A stretch of 38,640 bases of DNA from Paracoccaceae bacterium (GCA_022763485.1 JALEGX010000143.1:1-38640), one strand, 5' to 3'; counted from the first letter of the stretch, positions 8,611-16,561 are shown. Made by a program: numbers and translations. The notes: a model not told the origin generated them from the sequence alone.

Positions 8611-9495
8611 TTAGCTATCGCGCGAGATAACGAAGCGCGCCGCTGCCTTCAAGGTTTCAGCCCCGTCGCCGTAAACGCCAAGCGCATCACATGCTGTATC
8701 TGCCAGCTCATGCGCGCGGGTTTTGGCACCATCCAGGCCAAGGAGCGAAACAAAGGTGGCCTTGCCGGCAACGGCGTCTTTCTGCACGCGTTTACCTACC
8801 TTGGATTCATCCCCTTCAACATCCAAGATGTCGTCTGCGATCTGAAAGGCAAGGCCAAGCGCATCGGCAAACTGCCGCAGGGGCCGTTCATCCGCGCCGG
8901 CCAGCACCGCGCCTGCGGTCGCCGACCAGGCGATCAGGCAGCCGGTTTTACGGCTTTGCAGCTTGGTGATCTGGTCCAGCGTCAGCGGTTCGGACGCGGA
9001 TTCGGCGGCCATGTCCAGCATCTGGCCAGAGACCATGCCGTCCTTGCCCGCGTCCTGCGCCAGACCACGGATCAGCCGGATCGCATGGGGGCCGGTTTCA
9101 GGATGTGCCAGCAGCTCGAACGCCAGCGTCTGTAGCGCGTCCCCGGCCAGAACGGCCAGGTCTTCACCGAATTTGCGGTGCACCGTTGGTTGCCCGCGGC
9201 GCAGGTCATCATCATCCATGCAGGGCAGATCGTCATGCACCAGCGAATAGGCATGAATGCACTCAATCGCCAGCGCGGCCCGCAGGGCGGCAGCCTGATC
9301 CACCCCATGCAGGCGGGCGCTTTCCAACACCAGAAAACCGCGCAGCATCTTGCCACCGATGATGGCATAGCGCATCGCCTCCAGCAGCAGGTCATCGCCT
9401 GCCAGACAGTCCATCGCGTAGTCCGAGACAAGCCGCTGTGCGTCTTTCAGCGCCTCGCCGAAGGGCCGTGTTTCAACGGCGGAAACGGTGGTCAT
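8611..9495 (-). CDS. ispA: Polyprenyl (farnesyl/geranyl) diphosphate synthase
   Basis: This 294-residue trans-isoprenyl diphosphate synthase has the first Asp-rich motif [10 protein letters not shown] at about 88-97 and the second, DDILD, at 221-225, each binding magnesium and the diphosphate substrates. The GGKMLR segment near 48-53 also fits. The short-chain type of first motif (DDxxxxD) suggests a C15 product, farnesyl diphosphate. It starts three bases downstream of the xseB stop and precedes dxs, so it lies in the middle of a four-gene minus-strand operon. Confidence 0.94.
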   Translation of the reverse strand: MTTVSAVETRPFGEALKDAQRLVSDYAMDCLAGDDLLLEAMRYAIIGGKMLRGFLVLESARLHGVDQAAALRAALAIECIHAYSLVHDDLPCMDDDDLRRGQPTVHRKFGEDLAVLAGDALQTLAFELLAHPETGPHAIRLIRGLAQDAGKDGMVSGQMLDMAAESASEPLTLDQITKLQSRKTGCLIAWSATAGAVLAGADERPLRQFADALGLAFQIADDILDVEGDESKVGKRVQKDAVAGKATFVSLLGLDGAKTRAHELADTACDALGVYGDGAETLKAAARFVISRDS

Positions 9496-9498
9496 GAC

Positions 9499-9741
9499 TT
9501 ATCCGGCGTCCAGAGGCGCGGTCCCGGTCGGGGTGCCGCTGGCATCAAGGGTGATGGCGTGGACCTTTTCTTCGGCGCGCTTCAGCTCATCTTCGCAGCG
9601 CTTTTTCAGCAGCGCACCGCGTTCATAGAGGGCGATAGAGGCGTCCAGAGCGACATTGCCGCCTTCCAGCTGGGTCACAACGCTTTCCAGCTCTTTCATC
9701 GCCTGTTCGAAGCTCATTTCTTCAACGGGTGTGTCGGTCAT
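9499..9741 (-). CDS. xseB: Exodeoxyribonuclease VII small subunit
   Basis: XseB is the small subunit of exonuclease VII, which degrades single-stranded DNA to oligonucleotides together with XseA. The 80-residue product has the typical start EEMSFEQAMKELESVV, then QLEGGNVALDASIALYERG and an extended charged helix ending in ELKRAEEKV. Length is standard. Its ATG overlaps the stop of the upstream deacetylase-like gene (ATGA), and ispA follows after three bases. The linkage to ispA and dxs is common in proteobacteria; xseA is not in this window. Confidence 0.94.
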   Translation of the reverse strand: MTDTPVEEMSFEQAMKELESVVTQLEGGNVALDASIALYERGALLKKRCEDELKRAEEKVHAITLDASGTPTGTAPLDAG

Positions 9742-10664
9742 GACGCGGCCTTTATCAGTTCCTGAACATGCGCCTTGGTCGACGCAGCGAGTGCGTTCAG
9801 ATCATATCCGCCTTCGAGAGTCGAGATGATACGGCCTTCACACAGCTCATCTGCAAGCTTGCACAGTTCGGCAGTGAGCCACGCGAAGTCGCCCGTGGAC
9901 CAGTTCAGATTGGCCAGCGGATCATCCTGATGGGCATCAAAGCCAGCGGAGATGATGATCAGCTCCGGCTTGAAGGCCCGCAGGCGTGGAAAGGCCTGCC
10001 CTTCATACGCGACTTTCATGTCCGCGCCGCCCGATCCGGGAGGCAGCGGCATGTTCAGGATATTGCCGTGGGCGCCGTCTTCGTCCGGGCGGCCGGACCC
10101 GGGCCAGAGCGGCATCTGCTGGCTGGTGATCACCAGCGCACGGGGTTCATCCCACAACAGATCCTGTGTGCCGTTGCCGTGATGGACGTCGAAATCGACC
10201 ACGGCGACTCGCTGCAATCCGTGGTGGTCCAATGCGTGCTTTGCCGCCAGCGCGGCGTTTCCGAACAGGCAAAAGCCCATTGCAGTGTCCGTTTCGGCAT
10301 GATGTCCCGGCGGGCGCACGGCGGCAAAGGCGTTCTGCACCTCGCCGCTCAGGATCAGGTCAACGCCCCGCACGGCAGCCCCGGCGGCCCGAAACGCCGC
10401 GTCCAGTGACCCGGGCGACAAGAACGTGTCCCCGTCAATCTGGGCCCAGCCTTCGGACGGCAGGGCGCGGCGCAGGTCTGACAGATATTGGGTGGGATGG
10501 ATGCGCAGAATATCATCGTCCGCCGCAACCGGTGCCGTAACGCGTTTAAGGTCCAGCCCTTCCAGTGCATGCAGGATATGTTCCAGACGCGCAACGCGTT
10601 CAGGATGGCCATTTGGCGTTTCGTGACCCAGGCAATCCGCATGGGTGATCAGAGCGGTGGTCAT
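9738..10664 (-). CDS. Histone deacetylase family (AcuC/AphA-like) protein
   Basis: The 308-residue protein belongs to the zinc-dependent deacetylase superfamily that includes histone deacetylases, acetoin-utilisation AcuC and acetylpolyamine amidohydrolase. The RPPGHHA motif at about 117-123 supplies the catalytic His pair, DFDVHHGNGTQ at 157-167 and SAGFDAH at 239-245 supply zinc ligands, and GGYDL closes the site. The true substrate in bacteria is usually unknown. A longer frame from 10703 exists, but the ATG at 10664 gives the family's normal beginning MTTALITHADCLGH. It heads the operon with xseB, ispA and dxs. Confidence 0.9.
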   Translation of the reverse strand: MTTALITHADCLGHETPNGHPERVARLEHILHALEGLDLKRVTAPVAADDDILRIHPTQYLSDLRRALPSEGWAQIDGDTFLSPGSLDAAFRAAGAAVRGVDLILSGEVQNAFAAVRPPGHHAETDTAMGFCLFGNAALAAKHALDHHGLQRVAVVDFDVHHGNGTQDLLWDEPRALVITSQQMPLWPGSGRPDEDGAHGNILNMPLPPGSGGADMKVAYEGQAFPRLRAFKPELIIISAGFDAHQDDPLANLNWSTGDFAWLTAELCKLADELCEGRIISTLEGGYDLNALAASTKAHVQELIKAAS

Positions 10665-10769
10665 GGTGTGCGTGCCCCGTTGCTTGCAGACATGGCGGGA
10701 CACTAGGCGCGCGGCCCTGCACGCGGCAAGCGCAAACAGGCCTGTTCGCGCTTTGCCTTGACGATGGGA

Positions 10770-11255
10770 TCAGCCCATTTCCTCCTGACAGGCGATGGCT
10801 GCCTCCAACCCGGACATGGTCCCGCCCAGGTCGATCGCCATCACCTCACCATACTCATTGTAGAGCGTCATGGTGTATTTCGCCGCGATATCCCATAGGA
10901 AATCGGGGTTGGTGAAATAGATGTCCGCGCCCGGCACGCCGTTCAGATAAATCCCCTGCGCTTCGCCATCATATTCCTGGCCGTCCAGATCAAACAGAAT
11001 GGGATAGGTCGCGCCTTCTTCGATATCGCCCCAGGCATCGTTGAAGGCGGTGATATAGCCTGCGCCTTCGACCCGATCAAAACCGATCCGCACCACCGAC
11101 CCGTCCTGATAGGCGGCCTGGATCAAGCAGCCATCGCCCAGCGTCGGGTCGACCATGACATCCCAGCCCCCGGCTTCGCCCCAGAATTCCAGCTGTTGGG
11201 CATGCAGGCACAATGGCAGGACGGCCAGCACCGCGGCGGTTCGAAGTAATTTCAT
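10770..11255 (-). CDS. Secreted or periplasmic hypothetical protein
   Basis: The 161-residue product starts with a clear signal peptide: MK, Arg, a hydrophobic stretch from about 6 to 17, and a likely cleavage after HAQ near 19-20. The mature part is acidic and rich in aromatic residues and Gly, with Cys residues near 43 and 156 that could form a disulfide. I do not recognise the family. It is a single gene on the minus strand, separated from petR by 183 bases that contain a perfect 11-bp inverted repeat. Confidence 0.75.
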   Translation of the reverse strand: MKLLRTAAVLAVLPLCLHAQQLEFWGEAGGWDVMVDPTLGDGCLIQAAYQDGSVVRIGFDRVEGAGYITAFNDAWGDIEEGATYPILFDLDGQEYDGEAQGIYLNGVPGADIYFTNPDFLWDIAAKYTMTLYNEYGEVMAIDLGGTMSGLEAAIACQEEMG

Positions 11256-11375
11256 CGATGAAGTCTCCCCTTTTTCAGAACAGCAAATCCGTCCCGACGC
11301 ATCAGAATGGATCCGAGGCGTGTTCAGGGGCGAAAATGGTCAAACGAAAGTGAGTTGCCCTATGGTTACACATCC

Positions 11376-11406
11376 GTTCCAGTTTTGTCTTTCTTAAAAC
11401 TGGAAC
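11376..11406. repeat. Perfect 11-bp inverted repeat downstream of petR
   Basis: GTTCCAGTTTT (11376-11386) and AAAACTGGAAC (11396-11406) are exact complements around a nine-base loop. It lies 33 bases past the petR stop and upstream of the small secreted-protein gene. As RNA it forms a stable hairpin, but no U-run follows on the minus strand, so it could be a terminator-like or a protein-binding element. Confidence 0.5.
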
Positions 11407-11438
11407 AAAGTGTTTCCGGGGTGGCGCTCGCAGTGAAC

Positions 11439-12140
11439 TTAGTCCGGTGCGAGCATGTATCCCGCACCGCGCACGGTTTGCAGGTAGCGCGGTTGTTTGG
11501 GGTTGGGTTCGATCTTGCGCCGCAGTCGCGTGATCTGGACATCCACGGCGCGTTCCTGCGCCTGTCCGCGATCCCGGCCCAGATCCTCCACCAGCTTGCT
11601 GCGGCTGACAGGCTCACCCGGCTGGGCAGAGAAGATTTTCATCAGCTGGCTTTCGGTTGCAGTCAGGCGAACCAGTTCGTCCCCCTGCCACATCTCGCCG
11701 CGCTCAATGTCATAGCGGATCGGCCCCAGATGCAGGATCTTCGGCACCGATTGCTGGGCCGGTGTTTCGGGCATGCGCCGCAGGATGGCATTGATCCGCA
11801 GCAGCAGCTCTTTGGGTTCGAACGGTTTGACCAGATAGTCATCTGCGCCGGCCTCAAGACCCGCGATCCGGTGTTCGGTGTCCCCCTTGGCGGTCAACAG
11901 CATGATCGGCGTCTTGTTGGTTTCCCGCAGCGAACGGGTCAGGGCAACGCCGTCTTCACCCGGCATCATCACGTCCAGCACGATCAGGTCGAAATCCAGG
12001 CCGGACAGGACCCGACGGGCATGAGCGGCGTCCCGGGCAGAGGTTACAAGGAAGCCGTTTCGGACCAGGAACTTCTTCAGAAGGTCCCGGATGCGTTCGT
12101 CATCATCGACGATCAGCAGATGGGCGTCGCAATCGCTCAT
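11439..12140 (-). CDS. petR: OmpR-family response regulator PetR
   Basis: This 233-residue two-domain regulator has a receiver domain with acidic pocket DDD at 12-14, phospho-acceptor Asp56 in LDVMMPGEDG, Thr83 and Lys105, and a C-terminal winged helix-turn-helix ending in TRLRRKIEPNPKQPRYLQTVRGAGYML. In Rhodobacter capsulatus petR lies next to petP and upstream of the bc1 genes, and is needed for respiratory and photosynthetic growth. Here the same petP-petR pair occurs, with a start/stop overlap, but petABC is about 15 kb away. No histidine kinase gene is adjacent. Confidence 0.88.
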   Translation of the reverse strand: MSDCDAHLLIVDDDERIRDLLKKFLVRNGFLVTSARDAAHARRVLSGLDFDLIVLDVMMPGEDGVALTRSLRETNKTPIMLLTAKGDTEHRIAGLEAGADDYLVKPFEPKELLLRINAILRRMPETPAQQSVPKILHLGPIRYDIERGEMWQGDELVRLTATESQLMKIFSAQPGEPVSRSKLVEDLGRDRGQAQERAVDVQITRLRRKIEPNPKQPRYLQTVRGAGYMLAPD

Positions 12141-12649
12141 GTTCCATTATCCCGCAATCTTGCATAGGCCCGCTGCATTTCCGGGTCCATCATGGCCTCC
12201 AGAACCTTTCGAAACCCGGATACCGCTTCGGGTCCCGCGTCCTTGTAAGCGGCACGCATGCGCGCACGCTGCGCGTCAGAAAGCTCCGCCTCCAGCGCAT
12301 GACCCGCTTCCGTCAGAAACAGGTGGCGTTCACGCTTGTCGACGGTCCCGACACGACTTTCGACCAGACCATCACTGATCAAGGTGCGCAAGACCCGGTT
12401 CAAAGATTGCTTGGTAACCCCCAGGATCGACAGCAGATTGTTCACCGTGGTGCCGGGGGCCCGATTGATGAAGTGGATCGCCCGGTGATGTGCACGCCCA
12501 TAGGCCATTTCCGCAAGGATACGGTCGGGATCAGCGGTAAAGCCGCGATAAGCAAAAAACATTGCTTCGATCCCCTGGCGCAGCTGTTCATCCGTCAGAA
12601 AAAGCAGGGTTTCCCCGCCATAGCCCTGACCGGCTCGCCCATCAGACAT
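12137..12649 (-). CDS. petP: MarR-family regulator PetP
   Basis: The 170-residue protein has a MarR winged helix with the segment TTVNNLLSILGVTKQSLNRVLRTLISDGLVESR, in which the recognition helix and wing are seen. PetP is the known partner of PetR in Rhodobacter. The open frame can be extended to 12763, but the ATG at 12649 has GAGGAC 8 to 13 bases upstream and gives the usual length. Its stop overlaps the petR start by four bases. It is divergent from the aminotransferase gene at 12811, so the two share a 161-base regulatory region. Confidence 0.85.
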   Translation of the reverse strand: MSDGRAGQGYGGETLLFLTDEQLRQGIEAMFFAYRGFTADPDRILAEMAYGRAHHRAIHFINRAPGTTVNNLLSILGVTKQSLNRVLRTLISDGLVESRVGTVDKRERHLFLTEAGHALEAELSDAQRARMRAAYKDAGPEAVSGFRKVLEAMMDPEMQRAYARLRDNGT

Positions 12650-12695
12650 TCGCGTTGTCCTCGTAGTAGCTTTGTTACAGTTTAAGTCAGTGTTG

Positions 12696-12724
12696 TTGAC
12701 ATTCCAAGAGCAAAGAGGTATCGA
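12696..12724 (+). promoter_or_regulatory. Sigma70-type promoter upstream of ilvE
   Basis: TTGACA at 12696-12701, a perfect -35 box, is followed after 17 bases by TATCGA at 12719-12724. It points towards the aminotransferase gene, whose ATG is 86 bases further on. It lies in the divergent region shared with petP. Confidence 0.5.
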
Positions 12725-12810
12725 ATCGCAGTTTTTGCGAAATTTTGTGTCCGAAACGGCCATAATTTGCGCAACTATTGAAAAGTGACCTTGCTGCAGG
12801 AGGACGTAAC

Positions 12811-13677
12811 ATGGCGGGTTATGATGATCGTGACGGCGTGATCTGGATGGATGGCGAGCTGGTCGAATGGCGGGATGCCAAGGTACATATCCTGACCCAT
12901 GCGATGCACTATGCCTCTTCGGTCTTCGAAGGTGAGCGGGCCTATAACGGCAAAATCTTCAAGAGCCGTGAGCATTCGGAGCGCCTGATTGCGTCTGCCG
13001 AAGCGCTGGACATGCCGATGCCCTACACGGTGGACCAGATCGAGGCGGCCAAGGAAGAGGCGCTGAAGGCCAGCGGGTTGGAAGATGCCTATGTGCGCGC
13101 CGTTGTCTGGCGTGGCTCGGGCGAAGACATGGGTGTCGCGTCTGCAAAGAACCCGGTTCACATGGCCGTCGCGGTCTGGGGCTGGGGTGCCTACTATGGC
13201 GACGCCAAGATGAAGGGTGCCAAGCTGGACATCGCGGAATGGAAGCGGCCCAGCCCGGAAACCATCCCGGTCCATGCAAAAGCGGCTGGTCTCTACATGA
13301 TCTGCACCATCTCCAAGCACAAGGCCGAGGCCAAGGGCTGCTCGGATGCGCTGTTCATGGACTGGCGCGGCTATGTGGCGGAAGCCACCGGCGCCAACGT
13401 GTTCTTCGTCATGGATGGTGAGGTTCACACGCCGCTGGCGGATTGTTTCCTGAACGGGATCACCCGTCAGACCGTGATTCAGATGCTGAAGGACAAGGGC
13501 ATCACCGTGCATGAGCGCCGGATCAAACCGGAAGAGATGGCCGATTTCGAACAGTGCTGGCTGACCGGCACCGCGGCCGAGGTGACCCCGGTGGGTCAGA
13601 TCGGCGACTACACCTTCGAAGTTGGTGAGCTGACGCGCGGGATCGCCGAAGACTATGAGAAGCTGGTTCGCAGCTGA
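12811..13677 (+). CDS. ilvE: Branched-chain amino acid aminotransferase
   Basis: This fold-type IV PLP enzyme (288 residues) interconverts valine, leucine and isoleucine with their 2-oxo acids. The PLP lysine is probably Lys157 in VHAKAAGLYM, and the later segments EATGANVFFV and TGTAAEVTPV are signature parts of IlvE that bind cofactor phosphate and substrate. A TTG 33 bases upstream extends the frame, but AGGAGG at 12798-12803 lies seven bases before the ATG at 12811, which decides the start. The gene is monocistronic and ends in a strong hairpin terminator. Confidence 0.94.
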   Translation: MAGYDDRDGVIWMDGELVEWRDAKVHILTHAMHYASSVFEGERAYNGKIFKSREHSERLIASAEALDMPMPYTVDQIEAAKEEALKASGLEDAYVRAVVWRGSGEDMGVASAKNPVHMAVAVWGWGAYYGDAKMKGAKLDIAEWKRPSPETIPVHAKAAGLYMICTISKHKAEAKGCSDALFMDWRGYVAEATGANVFFVMDGEVHTPLADCFLNGITRQTVIQMLKDKGITVHERRIKPEEMADFEQCWLTGTAAEVTPVGQIGDYTFEVGELTRGIAEDYEKLVRS

Positions 13678-13699
13678 TCTTCTTCCAGACGGAATTGGA

Positions 13700-13731
13700 A
13701 AAGGCGTGGAGGATGCTCCACGCCTTTTTTG
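13700..13731. terminator. Bidirectional rho-independent terminator between ilvE and ohr
   Basis: AAGGCGTGGA (13701-13710) pairs perfectly with TCCACGCCTT (13717-13726) around a six-base loop, followed by TTTTTT. It lies just after ilvE and one base before the end of the convergent ohr gene. The opposite strand also has a run of T (TTTTCC), so it may serve both. Confidence 0.85.
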
Positions 13732-14160
13732 TTATGCGATGGTGGTGTTCACATCCACGTTGCCGCGGACCGCGTTCGAATAGGGGCAGATCGCGTGACC
13801 GGCGTCCACGATGCGCTGGATTTCAGCCGCTTCCAGCCCGGGCATGGCAACATGCAGGTCAACCGCCAGGGCAAAGCCTCCCGCGTCATTGGGGCCGATG
13901 CCGACCTTGGCATTCACGGATGCGTCTGCGGGCACTTTGGCCAGGCTGTCATCCAGGGTCGTTGCATATTGCATCGCGCCGATGAAGCAGGCCGCGTAAC
14001 CCGCGCCAAACAGCTGCTCGGGGTTTGCGCCTTTGCCGTCGCCACCCATGGCGGGCGGGCTGGCCAGGGTCAGATCAAGACCGGCTTCGGCAATTTTGGC
14101 GGAACCGTTGCGGCCGCCGCTGACATCGGCTTCGGCGGTGTAGATCGGTTTTACGGGCAT
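13732..14160 (-). CDS. ohr: Organic hydroperoxide resistance protein Ohr
   Basis: Ohr is a thiol peroxidase of the Ohr/OsmC family that reduces organic and lipid hydroperoxides. The 142-residue product has the peroxidatic Cys58 in GYAACFIGAM and the resolving Cys125 in HAICPYSNA, together with Arg17 and Glu49 of the active-site network. AAGGAG lies a short way before the ATG. The divergent gene at 14272 encodes its regulator OhrR, and the intervening 111 bases carry two copies of a palindromic operator. Confidence 0.93.
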   Translation of the reverse strand: MPVKPIYTAEADVSGGRNGSAKIAEAGLDLTLASPPAMGGDGKGANPEQLFGAGYAACFIGAMQYATTLDDSLAKVPADASVNAKVGIGPNDAGGFALAVDLHVAMPGLEAAEIQRIVDAGHAICPYSNAVRGNVDVNTTIA

Positions 14161-14183
14161 GTGAGCTCCTTATGATCGCGCAT

Positions 14184-14201
14184 GAAATAATCGTGTGCGA
14201 T
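14184..14201. promoter_or_regulatory. Probable OhrR operator 1 (ohr side)
   Basis: GAAATAATCGTGTGCGAT differs from the copy at 14241-14258 by only two bases. Its core, ATCGTGTGCGAT, is a near palindrome. It lies 24 bases upstream of the ohr start codon. A minus-strand promoter fits beside it: TTGATT (complement of 14226-14231), 17-base spacer, TATTTG (complement of 14203-14208). Confidence 0.6.
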
Positions 14202-14236
14202 ACAAATAGCGTTGGAGGATCCGAAAATCAACATCG

Positions 14237-14265
14237 TTGCGAAATAATCGCGCGCGATCTATATC
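14237..14265 (+). promoter_or_regulatory. ohrR promoter with OhrR operator 2 in the spacer
   Basis: TTGCGA (14237-14242) and TATATC (14260-14265) are 17 bases apart. The spacer holds the perfect 12-bp palindrome ATCGCGCGCGAT at 14247-14258, within an 18-bp repeat (14241-14258) shared with operator 1. The -10 box ends six bases before the ohrR ATG at 14272, so the predicted transcript start coincides with the start codon. Confidence 0.6.
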
Positions 14266-14271
14266 CTTCCC

Positions 14272-14709
14272 ATGTTGGATCGCGCACTCAAACTGGACGA
14301 GCTTCTGTGTTTTTCGCTGTATTCGGCGAATCACGCCATGACACGGCTCTATCGCCCCCTGCTGGCAGAGCTGGGCGTAACCTATCCTCAGTATCTGGTG
14401 CTGGTCGCGCTCTGGGAAAAAGACAGCCAACGGGTCAACGAGCTTGGCGAGCGGCTGGCCTTGGAATCCAACACGCTGACACCCTTGCTGAAGCGGATGG
14501 AAGCGGCGGGCCTACTGATCCGTCGTCGCAACCCGTCAGATGAGCGTAGCGTGATTGTCGCCCTGACAGACAAAGGGCGCAGTCTGGAACAGGCCTCGGT
14601 CGAAGTGTCGAACCGCATTCTGGACGCCGTTGGCGGTGACGTTGCCGAGATGATCGAACTGCGCGATCGCATCCAGACCTTGGCCGAACGCCTGCAAGGA
14701 TCCGACTGA
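14272..14709 (+). CDS. ohrR: OhrR, MarR-family organic peroxide sensor
   Basis: The 145-residue MarR-family repressor has the reactive N-terminal cysteine Cys13 in LLCFSLYSAN that OhrR proteins oxidise to release DNA. The winged helix is visible at ERLALESNTLTPLLKRMEAAGLLIRRR and the wing at DERSVIVALT. It is divergent from ohr, its known target. There is no Shine-Dalgarno sequence in front of the ATG; the promoter position instead predicts a leaderless message. The second, resolving cysteine of two-Cys OhrR proteins is not evident, which suggests the one-Cys class. Confidence 0.88.
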   Translation: MLDRALKLDELLCFSLYSANHAMTRLYRPLLAELGVTYPQYLVLVALWEKDSQRVNELGERLALESNTLTPLLKRMEAAGLLIRRRNPSDERSVIVALTDKGRSLEQASVEVSNRILDAVGGDVAEMIELRDRIQTLAERLQGSD

Positions 14710-14769
14710 GATCGCCCGCACTGTTCCGGCGGGACAGGCGGAACCCACAACCCCCCATCCCGCGCGGAA

Positions 14770-14790
14770 CAAGCCCGAAGGCTTGGCGCC
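14770..14790. other. Tetraloop hairpin in the ohrR-araC gap
   Basis: CAAGCC and GGCTTG form a perfect six-base-pair stem closed by a CGAA loop. It lies about 60 bases after the ohrR stop, in a 339-base gap. There is no U-run. It may mark the 3' end of the ohrR transcript, or do nothing. Confidence 0.3.
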
Positions 14791-14845
14791 GACGGGGATC
14801 TTCCCTGGCCCCGGTCATCACAACAGGAACACCGGAGCAGGGAAT

Positions 14846-14911
14846 TCAGAGGCCCTTGGCCCTCAGGGCCAGACCGATTGAAATCGACAGGGCAAGCAGA
14901 CAAAGTTTCAT
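14846..14911 (-). CDS. Putative 21-residue hydrophobic peptide
   Basis: An ATG at 14911 opens a frame of 21 codons ending with TGA at 14846. The peptide begins MKLCLLALSISIGLAL and ends in RAKGL, so it is a short hydrophobic segment with a positive tail. GGAGG lies upstream of the ATG (positions 14921-14925 on the minus strand), a plausible ribosome site. It could be a membrane-inserted small protein, a leader peptide or chance. It lies between ohrR and the AraC gene, in an otherwise gene-free 339-base stretch, and is divergent from the AraC gene. Confidence 0.35.
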   Translation of the reverse strand: MKLCLLALSISIGLALRAKGL

Positions 14912-15048
14912 CCTGTGCATCCTCCATGCTCAACATGGCGTACAGGTTGCACGACAGAGGTGGCAGAAGAATGCTTGATGGGATGGAATATATTGCAGAT
15001 CGTTCAACCCTATGGACGAAGTGATCCAGGCGACCTTAGGGTGTCACC

Positions 15049-16005
15049 ATGTTGGATCTGCTGAGCGATATTCTGACCCGCCTGTCGTTGAAGGGGACGC
15101 TGTACTTTCGCACGTCCTTCACTCCGCCCTTTGGCATTCATGTCCCAAGCTATCGGGACGTGGCCCGGTTTCACTTTGCCCATCGCGGTGAATGCATGGT
15201 GCATATACCTGCGGCGCAGGAAACGGTGCGGTTGACCCAGGGGGATCTGATCGTGATCCCACATGGCGCCGAACATATGCTGCTCTGCCAGCACAGTGGT
15301 CCCCAAGACGCACTGCCCTTGGATCGGGTTCTGCAGGAGTCCGGTTATTCCGGACAGGGTGTGCTGGTCCACGGCGGGGATGAGGACACGTGGGATGCGC
15401 AACTGATCTGTGGGCACATGTCCTATGGCAGCCACGGCCGGAGCGGTGTGGGCCATATGCTGTTGGACCGCCTTCCGCCCTACATCCACATCCGAAACTA
15501 TGGAGAGGATTGCGGCCCCTGGCTGGAAGCAACCCTGCGCGTCATCGGGTCCGAGGTCGGGCAATCCAGAATAGGCGGCGACCTGATTGCGCTGAAAATG
15601 AGCGAAGCCTTGTTTGCGCAGGCGATCCGCGCCCATCTGGAAACCGTCAGCCCCACCGATGCCGCGTTGGCCGGATTTGCCGATCCCAACCTGTCGCGCG
15701 CCCTGACCGCCTTCCATCAGGAACCCGCAAAGGCGTGGTCGGTGGAAAGCCTGGCCCGCGTCGCCGGCATGTCGCGCACTGCGTTTGCGCAGGTGTTTTC
15801 GGCAAAGATGGGCACGACCCCGATGCAATACCTTACAACGTGGCGGATGCAGATCGCCTGTCAGGGGTTGGCGGAGGCGCGTCTGAATGTGGCTGACGCA
15901 GCCGAACTGGCGGGCTACGCGTCAGAGGCGGCGTTTTCACGGGTGTTCAGAAAACAGGTTGGAATGTCGCCCGCTGCCTATCGAATTGCGCAGGAAACCG
16001 TCTGA
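15049..16005 (+). CDS. AraC-family transcriptional regulator with cupin domain
   Basis: The 318-residue protein has an N-terminal cupin-type sensor domain: GIHVPSYRDVARFHFAHRGE and RLTQGDLIVIPHGAEHML are typical of the AraC cupin_6 group. The C-terminal region from about 215 carries two helix-turn-helix motifs, with WSVESLARVAGMSRTAFAQVF and then AAELAGYASEAAFSRVFRKQVGMSPAAYR. The ligand is unknown. A small membrane-protein gene follows 134 bases downstream on the same strand and is a possible target. Confidence 0.9.
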   Translation: MLDLLSDILTRLSLKGTLYFRTSFTPPFGIHVPSYRDVARFHFAHRGECMVHIPAAQETVRLTQGDLIVIPHGAEHMLLCQHSGPQDALPLDRVLQESGYSGQGVLVHGGDEDTWDAQLICGHMSYGSHGRSGVGHMLLDRLPPYIHIRNYGEDCGPWLEATLRVIGSEVGQSRIGGDLIALKMSEALFAQAIRAHLETVSPTDAALAGFADPNLSRALTAFHQEPAKAWSVESLARVAGMSRTAFAQVFSAKMGTTPMQYLTTWRMQIACQGLAEARLNVADAAELAGYASEAAFSRVFRKQVGMSPAAYRIAQETV

Positions 16006-16139
16006 TCGGACCAACAACTGTACGATCTGCAAGCATTGCGGAACGTATGGAAATTCAAAGGCCCACATTGATCCCCCAGATTGAAGCTGTCGACACGCAG
16101 TTGTCGTGACGATTGTTCCTCAACCTGGAGATTGTACCT

Positions 16140-16511
16140 ATGCCGATCCGTTTCGTTACCCGCACCATTCACGCCTACCTTGATTACCCGGTTGCGCTGG
16201 CCCTGATGGGGTTGCCGTTCCTGCTGGGGCTTGGGGCCAGCACGCCAATTGCCCTGTGGTTGTCGGTTGCCACCGGGGTGGCGGCCTTCGGGCTGACGGT
16301 GCTGACGGACCACCATCTGGGCCTTGTCCGCGTGCTGCCCTACAAATTTCATCTGGCTGTGGATCTGTTGGTCGGCCTGACGTTTCTGGCTGCGCCCTCG
16401 CTCTTTGGCTTCTCTGGCCTTGATGCGGTGTTCTACTGGGCAAATGGCGCAGCGGTTGTCGCAGTGATTTCGCTCAGCGCGCCCGAGGTCGACAGCATGC
16501 CTGCGGAATGA
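16140..16511 (+). CDS. Small SPW-like membrane protein
   Basis: The 123-residue product is mostly hydrophobic, with about four predicted membrane helices (roughly 14-33, 38-55, 70-90 and 95-112). The DYPVALALMGLPFLLG start and the later HLAVDLLVGLTFLAAP segment are a repeat-like pair, recalling SPW-repeat membrane proteins. The function is not known. A TTG-initiated extension starts at 16113, but CTGGAG at 16125-16130 fits the ATG at 16140. The upstream AraC regulator may control it. Confidence 0.7.
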   Translation: MPIRFVTRTIHAYLDYPVALALMGLPFLLGLGASTPIALWLSVATGVAAFGLTVLTDHHLGLVRVLPYKFHLAVDLLVGLTFLAAPSLFGFSGLDAVFYWANGAAVVAVISLSAPEVDSMPAE

Positions 16512-16515
16512 TCGT

Positions 16516-16561
16516 ATTGGCCGGGGCTCTTGCCACGATGGGCCCGGGGGCTCCGGCCAAT
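16516..16561. terminator. Perfect 9-bp inverted repeat between convergent genes
   Basis: ATTGGCCGG (16516-16524) and CCGGCCAAT (16553-16561) are exact complements flanking a GC-rich 28-base interior. The element lies between the small membrane-protein gene and the convergent DMT transporter gene. It is probably a transcription end or mRNA-stabilising stem; no U-run is present. Confidence 0.4.
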
